A stretch of 64,000 nucleotides of DNA. Source: Sympetrum striolatum (Eukaryota; Arthropoda; Insecta; Odonata; Libellulidae). The DNA is taken from NCBI GenBank assembly GCA_947579665.1, contig OX388348.1:12772001-12836000 (forward strand). Direction: 5' to 3'. The notes beneath the pieces were generated by a model. The model saw nothing but the letters and a program-made list of their open reading frames with translations, ran no database searches and had not been told where the DNA came from. Numbering within the stretch: the first letter of the stretch is position 1; every line of letters starts with the position of its first letter. Made by a program: the position numbers and the translations under genes. Of the stretch, positions 1 through 12,462 are shown one piece after another.

Positions 1-1160
1 ACGGGCGCAAATCTAGTTTAAATCAAACCGCCTTTTATCTTGCTTTCCTTTTTTTAAGAATCGCGCTACAGCGTTTCAAGGCGACGTTCACAAAGGCGCG
101 GCGATGAGAGGAGCACGTATTAAAAGGCGCTCTCCAAAGCAGGGATCATTCGCGGCAACTTTTTCGGTAGATCGCCGCTCGCGATATTCATCTCTCATCT
201 TCCATTTTACTTTGATGCCCGTCCTTTCTTGTTTTTCTTTTGACGGCTTTGACGATGTGCGTTTATCCGATCAAAGAAAGAGGGGAAAGAAACCTGCATT
301 TTTTCGAATGTAATGCAATAAGAGCTACACTTATCCACGCCGGCGAAACGTAGACCTCTGGCGGAGGGTTTCTCTGGTAAAGAAATAAGCTTTTGCTCAC
401 GATCGTGCTATAAAATAATCTAATTCCACGAGCGTAAATGCACTTGAAATTGAATTTAATTAAGACGAGATGAATTACGAACGAGTCCTTTTTTTTAGCT
501 GGGCTAACAGAATCAGTAACTTCAATTTTGATCCGAAGAAATCTTTCCATACAGAAGCACGCCTTTTAACCTTCGAAGGTTAAATTGTTCTTAGGGTTAT
601 TAATCAAGAAATAATCAAATACTGAGACTTCAGCAATTTAATTACTCATAATTCATTTATGATTAGATACACATTCCCGCAAGCAGTATAGTTACAACAT
701 TTCTTTCCTTTCATCCGGATAAACGTTCCTAAAATTTCCTTGAGAGATGAAAAAAACGAAACATAAAAGCCAAATTCAGGTATTACTTAAAAGACCAAAT
801 TCAAAATTGAAATATCACACCGGTTATATATAAATATTAGAACTAATTTCTGTTTCGCGACCAGATTCGGTAAGTATTTACTACTAACCGGCCTAATCCA
901 TAAACAATAGATCAGATTTACTCACAAAGAGAATGAACAATAATTGCAGTAACCTACCTACCTATTGCTACTGACTAAATCACACGGCGAGATAGTGAAT
1001 GGAGGACTTAACAAACGAATTCAACAATTCAATTCATTTATCGGCAACAATTGGAGCATTACCTAACAATCACCCACACCTAAAAACAGAGGAAAGATCA
1101 ACAATCAGGACACTTGTTTGTGATCGTTTCCTTGATTGTTTAACACATGGGTGGGTCCTG
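1..1160. other. AT-rich non-coding DNA, no gene seen
   Basis: Apart from the 20-bp palindrome at 565-584 I see no gene, RNA or clear repeat here. The first 300 bases are somewhat richer in CpG than what follows. The short open frames at 104-313 (+) and 263-550 (-) overlap, lie on opposite strands and look like no known protein. Confidence 0.6.
565..584. repeat. Perfect 20-bp palindrome centred on TTCGAA
   Basis: Both halves are exact reverse complements (10 bp each) with no spacer. The centre is CCTTCGAAGG, flanked by TTTAA and TTAAA. It could be a dimeric protein-binding site or a chance event. Nothing beside it settles the question. Confidence 0.75.
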
Positions 1161-1216
1161 GGTTAGATAGAAGAAGAGATTTTTACTCTTAATCTCGTCC
1201 AAATAAAGACGAGTAT
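1161..1216 (+). repeat. Retroposon 3' tail, copy 1 of 3
   Basis: This stretch, with GGTTAGAT, a purine-rich run, a T-run, TCTTAATCTCG and AAATAAAGAC, recurs at 19100 and 27442 in the same orientation. It is followed by a short ATT-rich microsatellite, as expected for the 3' end of a SINE or LINE with a simple-repeat tail. The body upstream is not recognisable. Confidence 0.6.
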
Positions 1217-2244
1217 TATTATTATGCTTATTTTTAAGGTGGTTCTGAACAATAGAGTGAATGTCTGTTGCTTTGTAACTTCACTTCGTAATCGGGATAT
1301 CGCTAACTTCTTTTCATAATACATCGATACCGAAATGCGGTCCAGATTACATTTTACAACGAATTTTATTCTCTAATATCGCACACAATTTTCCTATTCT
1401 TTGCAGTCATACATTACGCCTCTAATACCGCCTGCACTCTACGGTTAATCTCCCGAACTGCACCCCCATAAGGATATCCACACGATAACGTTCGAACATA
1501 ATACATATAAAACTTCACATTTTCGGATCCTTTTTAGGAGTCGCCCGGATTCAATACCGCCAGAGAAGGGCTTTAAGGAGATTTAATCCGCCGCTTAATG
1601 GGAACACTCTTAGGGCCGGAGTCTTAAAAAAATTTAAATATTCGAGCTGATTAGCGACAAACGTCAGGAGAAAGGAATCGAGTATATGCGCTGGGAAAAC
1701 TTGGTCCAACTTAATGGAATACAGGAGCAAGAGATTAGGAAGAATCGCGGCAGTAGCTAAGCTGCGATAACTCACCCAGGGGGGCCAAGGAAGGGGAGAT
1801 AAAAGAGTTGCATTAAGAAAAGAGGGTAGCGCAATAAAAGAAAGGAGGAAGGGTTACGATGGCATTCTTAGCTGGGCTTAGCATTCTACGAGATGCAATA
1901 TCTGAAACAGAAAGGGATCTTGAAAGGAGGATACCGTTTGTTTTCAATTTATTGGGAAATCAAAGGCCTTAATATCTTTCCGAGGCTAATCCAACATTAC
2001 ACAAAATACATACATAAGTTTTTTACCTTTCAGTATGTTCATGTGCATTCAAAAATCCGTATTCAACGCCTCCTACTCCATTTTCTTGTAGCTAGTCCCA
2101 CCCCTTATGTCATCCAACGTGAAGGGATTGCATAAACTATATTTTCAAAATTTCTAATTTACTTCTAACCACTTCCTGATAAATTACGGTGAGGGACGTA
2201 AAATGTTACGAAGGACAACACAAACAATTATACCGAAACAATAA
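1217..2244. other. Non-coding stretch, no gene seen
   Basis: AT-rich sequence with a short purine-rich segment around 1790-1855. Small open frames at 1551-1775 (-) and 1893-2135 (+) show no domain or coding signature. I see nothing else here. Confidence 0.5.
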
Positions 2245-2325
2245 ATAACCAGGACAACCGGGATTCAAACCCGAAACCTTTTCTTCACAAGACAAGTACA
2301 CTACAAATAAACTCGATATGGGAAG
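2245..2325 (-). mobile_element. SINE-like tRNA-derived unit (Pol III B box)
   Basis: On the minus strand the segment at 2258-2274 reads TCGGGTTTGAATCCCGG, which fits the Pol III B box (GGTTCGANTCC) inside a tRNA T-arm. The 5-bp stem CGGGT/ATCCCG is partly kept. The upstream A-box position (TAGTGTACTTG on the minus strand) is degenerate. It is most likely the head of a tRNA-derived SINE, not a working tRNA gene, because the other arms do not fold cleanly. Confidence 0.5.
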
Positions 2326-2329
2326 TATA

Positions 2330-3070
2330 CGAGATGTTCTATCTTCATTACACTATAATTACTTCTACATATACTACAATTCGCTACAGAGATCAGGGGA
2401 CCTCAAAAGCCTATCATAAGGGCAAAAACACGAAATAAAAGTAAGGAATAAATCGCAATACAAATAAAAAGTAGAGTCAAATTGGCATCTATATTATAGT
2501 ACACTTTCTTATTACGACTAGGTACGTTTTACAAGTAAGATACACACTGGTACAGGGACCAAAGATCTTCCACTTTCCAGGTTTTTCCTACCGCAACTAT
2601 GCTAGCACAAAGAACCTATCCCGCACCGTTTTCAGATAGCTTCGTAAGCCAGGTGAGAATGAACCTCACTTAGAAGAACCAATATGTAAACAGCAACGGA
2701 GGACATGGGTTCGATCCCCGGTAACATATACACTTTCCGCCTATTTTAATTCTCCTGAATCACTAGCACGTATTAACAAGCTAAATACAATCTCTGTGAC
2801 CTTATCCTCTTATAACTATTGTTTACCTTTGACTAATACAATTTCTTCGTGCATTTATATCACGTGACTCTTCCCTCTTTATTTTACAAAATACAATTAT
2901 ACAAAAAACTTCTTACGCGAATTTTCTTTATGGTTATCCTCAATGACTATTGTTTACCTTGGACTAATATGTTATATGTGTGAATTTCCATACACTGCCA
3001 CCGTGTCCTGCACCTACTTGTAGTGATATGTATGGTAATAATATTGTTTTTTCCTCCTTATTTTAGAGCT
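2330..3070. repeat. AT-rich DNA with a diverged tandem duplication (about 132 bp)
   Basis: The segment at 2802-2840 (TTATCCTC, then ACTATTGTTTACC and GACTAATA) recurs at 2934-2970, offset by about 132 bp, with several mismatches. A lone B-box-like motif, GGGTTCGATCCCCGG at 2706-2720 (+), may mark another SINE remnant, but no A box is evident. No gene is seen. Confidence 0.45.
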
Positions 3071-3089
3071 TTCACCAAAATTTATAATC

Positions 3090-3537
3090 TTCAATGCGTC
3101 GAGATCAATTAAGTACCTATATCAAGGTATTCCTGAAAATATTGGTATGGAGTGTGGCACTCTATGGATCGGAGACGAGGACCATTAGAAAAGTAGAACA
3201 GAAAAGAATAGAAGCCTTCGAAACCTGGTGCCGGAGCCGAAGATTGAATGGACAGATGGGGTGAGAAACGAGGAAGTATACATAAGAATAGATGAGGTTA
3301 AAACAATATGGAGCATCATCCGGAAAAAAAGAACTTGATGGATCGGAAACATCTTTAGACGCAATGGATTTGTTAAAGAACGTTCTAGAAGGCAAAAAAG
3401 AAGGAACAGCAACAAGAGGAACACATATATAGATCAAATAAACAGGGATGTAGGAAAGAAGAGATATCAGAATGTAGTAGAGTTAGCACCAGATAGAGAG
3501 GAATGGACACCAATCTACGGATTGAATGACCAATGAT
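3090..3537 (+). pseudogene. Decayed LINE (non-LTR retrotransposon) ORF2 C-terminus
   Basis: From 3148 the plus strand encodes WSVALYGSETRTIRK and then EQKRIEAFETWCR. This is the conserved block after the reverse transcriptase in many LINE ORF2 proteins (usual form: vWSvLYGsETWT...leaFEmWcyRR). After a frameshift and at least three stops, more of the same tail follows: WIGNIFRRNGF (usually WiGHilRrngl), VLEGKKEG (usually iEGkr.rG), and DQINRDVGKKRYQNVVELA, then DREEW near 3507. Only this terminal part, roughly 130 codons, remains. The catalytic RT and endonuclease parts are absent. The element is a 5'-truncated dead copy. Its clade (RTE, CR1 or Jockey-like) cannot be fixed from this piece. Confidence 0.85.
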
Positions 3538-5080
3538 GGTGATCAAGGTATTACGTAAAAGCAGTTGCATGGGGGACTTTAACAACATTACTCAAACGTT
3601 CACTGAAGTAAAGCGGGGTAGAGTTGGAAACAGGGTCATCACTTGATGTGAGCATCATCAGAGGAGTGTTATGATTGGAACAAGGGTACGGGCCAAGCGA
3701 AAAGTCGGGACAAGGAAGAGAAGAAAGGGTTGCTGGCGTTCAATGGGATTCAGAAGGTGAGCATCCATTTTCCTAATCCCCGCGACGCATGCAGCGTTTC
3801 TTAAAAAATCCTGCTCTTTGCTGTTGTTGGAAAGTAAGGCGAGCTAGTCGCATAAGTGGCTTTGTTTCGAGTCGAAAGGGAATTGGGGCGTGAAAAAATA
3901 GTAGAAGGGAATGCAAGGGGTGGAAAGGTGTTGAGGGACAGGGATTCAAATTAAGACTAGGAGCACGCGACGGGGGGTGGGGAGTCTAATAGGCCTGAGG
4001 ATGTGGAAAACGAGTGTCTTTTGATCTCCGCGAAGCTCGGCGTTCCTATTGTTACGGAAAGTAACAACCAACTAAGATCCTCTCTCTCCCTTTTATGTTT
4101 TAAGAGAAAAGTATGCTTTCCGTGGGATGATCATTCAGACGCTGTGAACTCCATTAATTAAGAAGTGGGACGGATAGTTGAAACGGAGCGAAAAATTTGC
4201 ATTGAAATTTGCAACGAAAAATAAAAAAGGATGATGAATCGAAACTTTGTTGATTTCATTGATATCAAACGTGTTACTTGTGATCACCTTTATCAAGGCT
4301 GTGAAAACTTCATTTGAGACTTAGAATAGTAGTTAGAGCCGATGTGCGAAATGACAGAGGCTGTCGAATCACTTTAATTAATACTATTACAAATTAGAAT
4401 AATATATGGATTAGGGCGAATATTTCTAGAAAATTACGTGCAGACGATCCAAAAAGAATGAAAGTAAATTACACCAATGACAATTTCAATGACTTGGACT
4501 TGTGAGAGAAAAACGTACAGAAAAATAAATATCGGAATGTTTAACTGCGAGGATAAAAACTTATATCGATGAAGATTTACAAAATCTAACGATCATAACG
4601 AACAAGAAAAAGTGGATCATCAAAAAAACTGGAAACAATTAACATGAAAAGACACACCTTAGGGGGTTGTCCATAATGACGAAATACCGAAATTCAAGAA
4701 ATAAAAGATTTTTCAGATATAATACGAGGGGTAAATATTTGGAAACCAGGGACTTAAATCAATATTTCTTCACGATTTTAAGTATAAACGTGATCTCTTA
4801 CTGTGACCGAGTCTATCACCTTCCCATTACATTAATTGTATAAAGATTACTGATAGAACCGATTATGTACTGGAATGGACGCACAAGTTGGAAAGAAGCA
4901 GAAAAAATAGTAGGACACATTATCTAATCAACACATAAATATTGGCGCTAGTTCTTTCCTGACAGTTCGAACACTTATTATTGGTTGCCACGACGCTACA
5001 AAATTTTAAAGTTCGAGATAGTGAGTTTCACAAATTGTGAATTGTTACTGATAGAGATATCACACGTTGTTAAAAAGTAC
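3538..5080. other. Non-coding DNA, no gene seen
   Basis: Mixed sequence. It is purine-rich from about 3655 to 3760 and 3880 to 3960 and AT-rich after 4080. I find no open frame of note, no tRNA-like unit and no clear repeat. Confidence 0.5.
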
Positions 5081-5800
5081 CAACCGCGAACACGACATAA
5101 CCCAGAAATCTCAACAGTACTCCTTATGCACCCTACTAGGCAACATCGATCCAACAGTCCCCAAAATCTCAACAATGCGCCCGGACAAAACGAACGCGTA
5201 ACAATCGCTCCTTCGCCCCGCGACAAAAGCGCATCGCGCTCGAGAAAACTCCCAAACCGTAACGGGATCCTCGTAAAAACAGCGGACCGCTAGGAGGCCA
5301 ACAAACAACTCCCCCTTTTAGTTGGAGAAAATAACACGTAAAAATCCCGGCCATTTCCGCAAATCAACCTGGCGAGCAGAAATTAAGAGCGGGAGAGAAT
5401 CGCATTAGGATGAATGGGCGTAGGATTCCAGGCAAGCGAAAGGAGCACCTGCGCTGAGAAGGAGACAAAAGTAGGGGAGACGGAGACGCGACGATGGTCT
5501 AGGTAAACGGGCATCTTCTTCAGCGCTCCCCCACCCAGGAGGTGCTGCCACCTGAAATGCGAAATCCGAAACACTTGCCCTGTTCCCTCCCGGAAGATAA
5601 TGACTGCCATGATGATTGCTTTCTCGGGGATGGAGGGGGGAGTAGAGGGATGGGGTATGAGGGATTGGAATGAAACTGGAAGCGGAGAGAAAGCAGGGGG
5701 AAGGATGAATGGCGGGGAGAACGCAGCAGAAAGGAAATGCATGTAAACGAACGGGTTGCGAGACGAATCAAGCGGAATGTATGAGTTAAAGGGGAAGTGT
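5081..5800. other. CpG-containing, partly purine-rich block without a recognisable gene
   Basis: GC content rises relative to the flanks and CpG is frequent at 5160-5300. From 5630 to 5720 the plus strand is almost pure purine with long G-runs. Overlapping open frames exist on both strands (up to 119 codons), but their translations are low-complexity (Ser/Pro/Phe-rich on the minus strand) and resemble no family I know. An unannotated exon or promoter cannot be excluded. Confidence 0.4.
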
Positions 5801-7465
5801 TAAGGCGGACAGCATTCGTAAGAAACAGCGAATTCGGAAACTAAGGAAAGGAAATGTACGCAGAAAAACGGGTTGCAAGACGAATCATGCAGAACGAGAA
5901 TTGTAATCAAAGTAAAAGTGCAACCAGCAACAGACTTCGCAAAAAAACTGATGGAATTTGAAGAATGAGAACGATGAGAAGGCAAAGTTTGCGACTTCAA
6001 ACCAAAGAGAAACGACTCAAGTTTACGTTGGTCCACATTAATCGTCTGACGAATATTTTAGCGAACTAAGGACGCGTACTCATATAGTCCATAAGACAAG
6101 GAAAGAGGCAGAGGCAAATGCAAAGCTTGCACAGGCGTTCACGTGAAAACAAAAGGAAGCCTTAAAATCAGAAAAAGGAAGAACTCGGTTCAAATCCCAG
6201 TCGGGTCGATATTTTCACCGCTATTCGTCCTAAGATATCAACAAAAACCTACAAATATTGTCCAAGTAATACAAAAAAAAATCTGCGGAAATAGAAGTTT
6301 GTTTTCATATTGCATATTTCATCTATTCATAAAGCTGAGCATGACTATGGCTTATTTAACGTATAAGCTCATGCTCGCAGATGATTCTACGCAGAGAAGG
6401 AGTTGATATTTTTAAAACGTTGCTCTTTAAAACCTAAGCAAAATCGTACTTAGGCAAGCAAAACATTTCCGAAACGTTACACCTTCGTAACCAAGGAAAC
6501 ACATAAGTCCGTAACAACTCTTAACGACGTATAAGCCACATATATTCCAGAAAACATATATGAGTAAAAAGACCTTAACAGAATATCAAAGTTATACATT
6601 TCAATGATTATCTCTATTAAAAAAGAAAGAAAACAGTTTGAAACGGATGGAAAATAACCATAACTGAAAACTTCGTTGACTACTGGATTAAAAACCAATT
6701 AAATCAACGAATAAAAGTGACCGAGATGTCAATGAAAAACTCAGGCAAGATACGCGAGCAGACCTAAATCCACTAACGGGTAGCATTCAGACCATATCCC
6801 CGTAAGTTACACAACAAACTTTGTTCCGAATTTTTAAGCATTTAACGCAAATCAAGAACGGGGATTCCTGCAAGACTTAAAGAACGGCCCAATGCGTTAC
6901 AACAACCCTATAGACCTTGCACCGACCTAGACCCAAAAAGCATTAAAAATTCCTGAGCTACGACCCGAAACATCCGAGAGGGCAAACGTGATGGGAAAGA
7001 CAACAATTCGCACGCAGTTCCAAAAATCGCAACAACTATTCGCCACCCAGTCATGGCCACGAGCAAGAACTTTGGGAATGCACCGAGCACGGAAAAGATA
7101 GCGCCACTTGTGACAGTTTTAAAGCCCTTGGCACAAATAGATTCGGCCGACTGTAAATAGTAAAAGAAAGGCAGGGATGCATAAATCTTGTGGAATGGGT
7201 TAGGATCCTAAGAAAGCGTGGGAAGGAAGGCATCCTAGAAGGGATGTACGGAGAGGGCACAAAAGATCTCAGGGAAAGGTAGAGAAGGAAATGGAGGGGA
7301 AAGAGGAAGAAAAAGGATGGTTAAGGAAGATCCTTCCATATTAACCGTAAATTGCCAATACCTTTTAGTTGCTTAGTTCACTAAGTTTTGTAAATAAATA
7401 TTGGAATTGTCTGCATAAACAAGTAATAATAAAAAGGAAAGAAATAATAAAATAAAGAACAAACC
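5801..7465. other. Non-coding DNA, no gene seen
   Basis: AT-rich sequence. CTCGGTTCAAATCCCAG at 6184-6200 matches a Pol III B box on the plus strand, but I see no matching A box, so it is at best a SINE fragment. Short frames at 6143-6406 and 6477-6698 have no recognisable product. Confidence 0.45.
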
Positions 7466-8050
7466 CCACACAAAAAATAGATAGAATATTGAGGAAAACA
7501 CAAAAACAATTTTAAAAAGTAAAAATACACCAGCAGTGCTTCCCATTCACCTATTTAATTACAATGCACATATATGTATGTAACTTGTACATATTCCGAT
7601 TTAATTGTAATCAATACAATACAATATTTGACTCCCTTGTTATATGGGCCGTTCTGATACTGCGAGGAAGATTAGGGAAATAGATCTTAGAAGAAATCGT
7701 TTCAAGAATTCATTATTTTCCACAAACAATACGTGAAAGCAATCGATTAGGAAGATAGTCAAGGTGTCTGCACCCCCTGCCACACGCCGAAAGGCGGCTT
7801 TCAGGGTTCTTACATAGACATAAACAACCATAATGTCCTCGAATCATATCCTTTGTAATTAATTTAATTAGGCTCAGTTAGTTTTAAGATACTAAATTTA
7901 GGGGTACATAAATACTATTGCTACATCGGTGCCAGCCACATATTTTTATAATGGCCAAGTAATGGAATTCTGGATAGCGCACATTGCACCATCAGTTGGT
8001 AAATGTGTCCAAGCGTTGTTGATTCATACCGAGGGCAGAGAAAGATATAA
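7466..8050. repeat. Dispersed repeat, copy A (partner at 48.28-48.79 kb)
   Basis: Three blocks match the copy near 48.3-48.8 kb in the same order and orientation: CACCAGCAG with flanks (7530-7550), AACTTGTACATATTCC (7582-7597), and the long block from AATGTCCTC (7831) through GGGGTACATAAATACTATTG, CATATTTTT and CATCAGTTGGTAAA to ACCGAG (about 8033). Copy A has an extra piece at about 7615-7830 that copy B lacks. This piece contains CACACGCCGAAAGGCGGC and is probably a separate insertion. The family and any coding potential are unknown to me. Confidence 0.75.
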
Positions 8051-8310
8051 AAATGAAGGCATTGGGGAGAAATTAGGGGGTAAGGGACTGAATAGAGAAT
8101 CACGTAACGACAGGAAAAGGAGCAGAAAAGGGAAGACTGGAAAAATGCAGAGAAAGGAAAGACTATGGGAGTATCGGAAGATGATAAAGAGGGGAAGGAA
8201 GTGAAAGGGAACAAGAGGGAGAAAGCGATTAGTCGGAGGAAAGAGTGGGATATGAAAGGAAGAGGGAACGATTAGGGACAGGAAGGAGAGAAAGGACTGG
8301 GTGGATGTGT
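8036..8310 (+). repeat. Purine-rich strand-asymmetric tract
   Basis: The plus strand is dominated by A and G (AGGAAAGG-type runs) for about 270 bases. Open frames on both strands here are by-products of the base composition (Arg/Lys/Glu-rich or Ser/Phe/Pro-rich). No gene is inferred. Confidence 0.6.
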
Positions 8311-8598
8311 ACAGCAGGGTGGCCACACTTCCTGCTTCACAAACGTGAAGAGATCTTTTAGCTCGATAGTAAGCATTTTTCATTCATTTGTCTTTTGGTG
8401 GAGGAAAAATTTATCTTCCATTGGAATTCTCCTAAGTCTTCCTCATCTCTGTTATATATATAAGCTACTGAGGTATGAGTGATGCTGAATAATGGCATTA
8501 ATTTTGATCTCTCGTAATTAAATTAAATAATTAAGGGTGCTCAAAGTGTCTTTGTGTTACAGGGATGTGAAATTTCTTAGCCTATCAAATTCTCGCTC

Positions 8599-8661
8599 AG
8601 TGAGGAAAGTGAGCTTAAATTACTTCAATCCTCATTTTGTTTAGTAAGCCTCATTCCCTTT
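8599..8661 (+). repeat. Interspersed repeat tail, copy 1 (partner at 38840)
   Basis: Starts AGTGAGGAAAGTGAG and ends TTTAGTAAGCCTCATTCCC. The segment at 38840-38903 shows the same order of blocks (GTGAGGAGAGCAAGG ... CTAGTAAGCCTCACTTCCC). The layout also resembles the 3' tail family at 1161, 19100 and 27442, so it may be a divergent subfamily. Confidence 0.55.
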
Positions 8662-9470
8662 CCACGCCTAGTGATGGAGAGGATGCCACCAGTCTTCGAA
8701 ATGACACTAAACTGATAGACTATGCCTTCAACGAGGAAAGACTAACTTTCACTAGATCCACAAGAAGAGTCTTTTCATTCTTCCTGTCTCAACTCTTAAG
8801 ACGGAACATCAAAAGTCAACACTTATGTATGCGAAACATACAGTGAAACATTGCGAAAAAACGTGAAATTTAAAAAAATTAAAATTCTGAGAAATAAAGA
8901 ATAATACAATTATACCTTTACTACACTGTTTACTGAAGGTATACGAGCTTTCTTCTTTACAATGGAGGACAAAGTCGAGGCCATATTAATAGATTCTATG
9001 AAAATAACCATTTAAAAAGAATAAAATAACAATATAGACTATAAATACTTAATTTTGGCATTCATAATCGTTAGTTATGAGATTTAACCCTGGAGTAAAT
9101 CGATAATTTCGAATTTATTTATTTTTTAACGCACCTAACTCGTAATAATGGAACACCGGTTGAGAAACACACACCAAAACATGGCCATAAGAACTAAAAT
9201 AATAAAAGAAAGCAAAGATTAATGGGGAAGAGGAATGAATAGTAATCTTTAGCGAGCTCCCTAGACAATGACAATAAAAAGCGTCTTTCATTAAGGCGTG
9301 ATGGAGAATATTGAGCCACTTCTTACAGCAAACCCTAACATTAATGGCCAATATGGAAGATAAGGAAAGAATAAGTCGAACCTTCTCGATGAATACGCTA
9401 ATGAATCCTTTCGGAGACACCACACTAGGGATAGGGGAACTAGCGCTCGGCGGCACCCCCTAAAACCCCT
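8662..9470. other. Non-coding DNA, no gene seen
   Basis: AT-rich sequence without recognisable repeats. The 113-codon minus-strand frame at 9115-9456 shows no domain. Confidence 0.5.
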
Positions 9471-9830
9471 GTCCTACGCCGCCAAACCCTTGGGGAGAAG
9501 TGTGGAGGAAGGCGACGAAAACAAGAAGAGAGACAAAAAGGATCAGAGGGCACGAAAGAACGGGAGAGATGGGAAACGGAACTACTTAGGCAACAATGGA
9601 GCCGGAATGAAAAGGAAGGGGGAGAGAGAAAGATTACATCGAACGGAGACGATAAGCGAGGGGTAACCAGGAAGGGATAAACAGGGAGAGGTGCAAAATT
9701 AAAGAAGAGAGAAGAAAGTGCACGGCAAGAGACATCAAAACAAAAAGGAGATGGGGTGACGAAAAAGCGCGGGGGCCGAAAGCGTGGCTAACGTCAGGAG
9801 GGGGCCCCACGGAGAGCATAAGAGTGGAGA
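9471..9830 (+). repeat. Purine-rich tract
   Basis: Plus-strand purine excess with repeated GGAAG/AGAGA words. It is similar in character to 8036-8310 and 28.2-30.5 kb. No gene is seen. Confidence 0.5.
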
Positions 9831-10339
9831 ATTAAAAAGGGGGATGTCTGTTACCAGGGAAACACAGTCGGGATGGAAATGAAAACGACCTCAACAATGG
9901 TGCGGAGCGCGGGAGCGAAATGAACTTCCACGAGAATTGAATAATAAACGCGGAAATTCAGTATAATTTTAAAAATGTGGTGCTAATAAACTTTTCGGGA
10001 GGCGCGACTCCCTTTGACCCTTGAGGGACCCTCTTGTACCTCGATAGGTGTCGCTGATTCGTCGGGGTCCGAATATTTCCTGAAAAGGTAAATTTTTCGC
10101 ATACAAAACATACCAGTTTTTGAGGAACATTGCATTAGTCTTTTATCTCCCGGTAGGTTCTCCTGTCCTGAAATTACCAAACTTTCCTTTTAATTTTGGG
10201 TAATTAAATCATCTTTTACCACAACCATAACTTCTATCCTGTTTTAGCCTTGACTTTCCTTAATAACAATAAATATCACCAACACTTAATAGGGCGGATT
10301 TTGGTCTGAAAAGCCGACACAGGATTATTTCTTTATCGC
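9831..10339. other. Non-coding DNA, no gene seen
   Basis: No repeat, RNA or coding signature recognised. Confidence 0.45.
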
Positions 10340-10545
10340 AGTACCCAGACAACCACGCCCTAACAGGGATTCGAACCCCAGCGCACCAAGGCTATCCCCA
10401 ACGCCACTAACACGGAAACACTGAATTTTTGTGAATGACGAAGGCATAAAAGTATAGACTACAATAAACACATAAGCGTTCTGCCTTTGAGTAGATTAAT
10501 TTAATTTAATATTCCCCATCCAATGCCATTTCTTTCCTTTTTAAG
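10340..10545 (-). mobile_element. SINE-like tRNA-derived element with family-specific 5' block
   Basis: On the minus strand TTAGTGGCGTTGG (A-box-like, about 10411-10423) is followed 25-30 bases later by GGGGTTCGAATCCCT (10365-10379), a near-perfect Pol III B box. Upstream in the minus-strand sense, CTACTCAAAGGCAGAACGCTTA (about 10471-10492) matches a block shared with the minus-strand copy at 23538-23620 and, more loosely, with plus-strand units at 37.9 and 60.5 kb. I read it as an old SINE, possibly a composite. It does not fold as a full tRNA. Confidence 0.6.
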
Positions 10546-12454
10546 CTACAATAAATAAGGAATAAAGAAATAACCCACTCAGACCAGAATTCTTTTCTAT
10601 GGAGAAAACATTATTTTTGTATTAGTTGTTGTTTTGGTATTCAATATGCAATGAATTCTAATCACGATAATCCTTTGATACAGAATAAACGTATTATTAA
10701 AATAAAAGAAGCAAAATCATAAAAAAGTAAATATTTAATTGGTATGTATAGTATATAATAAGCACTGAGCTGCGTTAACAAACTCTGTGTCCAATATATT
10801 GCACGGAGGGTCTGCAAGTGTTAGGTTGGTGCTACTAAGCATACCAACACACAATTAAAACAGCAATCGAATGAAATAAGAACAAAAAATAGAGGTGGGA
10901 AAAATGTCACATATTGAGTTATCAGAACAATTACCATGGCAATCACCATAGGGAATTCCTCTTCCCAGAAATATCTCACATGGAAAAGGTACGCCCATTC
11001 ACCTGTATGGAATTAACGAAGGAGAGATATATATTACGGATCCTCTCGGGATATTTTTAGAACGCAATTCGGTTCTCCCATGAATTTTTACCAATTCACA
11101 GATTCAGATGTTCGGCCATCCATCCTGCGTATTGATCTGCGAAAGGATTCCAGACTCCCCAAATGAAAATGTAGGCGTGAGCGACGTGAAAAATAGCCTT
11201 TTAGGGGAACGGTAAAGGGCAAACTTTCGGATCTACTGATTTACAATTTCAGATTTGCGCCTGGGATTCGGGCATGACTCCTCATGACATGAACTTCAAG
11301 CGAATGCTAAACCGCCGACCGTGAGATGACAGCTGAAAAGTGTACGTCACCCTGTTTGACCTTTGCTGTTTCCAAGGATACAACAACGCTATTGGGTAAC
11401 TTGGGTGTCTGAATTTGACGTTTATTTCCTCGGAAGTACGGACTTGGGTTTTCCTCATACCCGCAGGGCGTTTCAATTCTTCACCGCTAGCATTTGATAC
11501 GCATCTTTCATCTGGGGTTGAATCATTGAGGACGTTTTTAACGATCAAAGAGAAACCAACGTATATGCTCGCCCGATTTGAACGAGATTTATTTTTTGTG
11601 GTAGAGGAAATGAAGTGTACCAAAAGTTAAACGTGATTGGTTTAAATAGTTGTGCTTCAATAAATAATTAAAAATTGACTTCTGAAAATTGATTTTAGGA
11701 CCTAATTTTCATTATCTTTTGTTAATTTTTTTCTTTTTATACACTGATGGACTTAAAGACCGTATTTCCATATTCGTACCGAGATCTTATAACCTATTCT
11801 TAACCAAATGAACCTCACTCAATGACAGAGAGCTTCACAAAGTAAGGCTGGCGAAGGACGTTTTAATTCATTAGAAGTAATTAAATTAAGCGCCATCTTA
11901 AACTTGATACTAGTTCCATAATTAACATTGAGAAACACTATTTTCTTCATGTTAACTATGATTTTTGATCAATTCCTTTAGAGTGAAACATCAATTCAAA
12001 AAACACACGATAAAATAACAAAAAAGGGTGCAAATATATAAACTTTTTCAGTCAAAGGGTTACATCAATCAGAGAAGAGTGATGATAGAACATCAGAACT
12101 TGAGAGATAGCACAGCCTGGAGTCCTCCAAGGCCAAGCCTAGGATTAATGGAATAATGCAGACAGCTTCAAAATTAGGACCTAATTCTTTATCTCATCAA
12201 CAGCGTGGAAGTCAGAATAGGACAAGTTTTCAGGGACAATAGGTTCGATCCAAACGGAAAACCCTATCTCATAAATTGCTGTCAGAATTAAGTAGATTTT
12301 AAAATATGTATAGGTGACTCGAAAGGTATATAAATACGTTCACGTGAATATGTAAGAGCGTATATACAGAATCGCAAAATAAAAACTTAAGTTTCCAGAA
12401 AATCAGTACCTGAATATTCACTACTTAATTCCCTTTTTGGGTTTTTAACTATTA
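10546..12454. other. Non-coding DNA, no gene seen
   Basis: Mostly AT-rich. Between 11270 and 11630 the composition is more balanced, and open frames of 113 (-) and 71 (+) codons overlap on opposite strands. Neither resembles a known protein. GGTTCGATCC at 12242-12251 is an isolated B-box-like motif. Confidence 0.45.
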
Positions 12455-12462
12455 CGTATTTC
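12455..12462. repeat. 8-bp target-site duplication, left copy
   Basis: CGTATTTC, identical to 12720-12727 and immediately outside the terminal inverted repeat of the hAT MITE. Confidence 0.9.

Noticed and set aside
3162..3588. Minus-strand frames of 67-91 codons
   Set aside because: They are shadows of the plus-strand LINE ORF2 relic.
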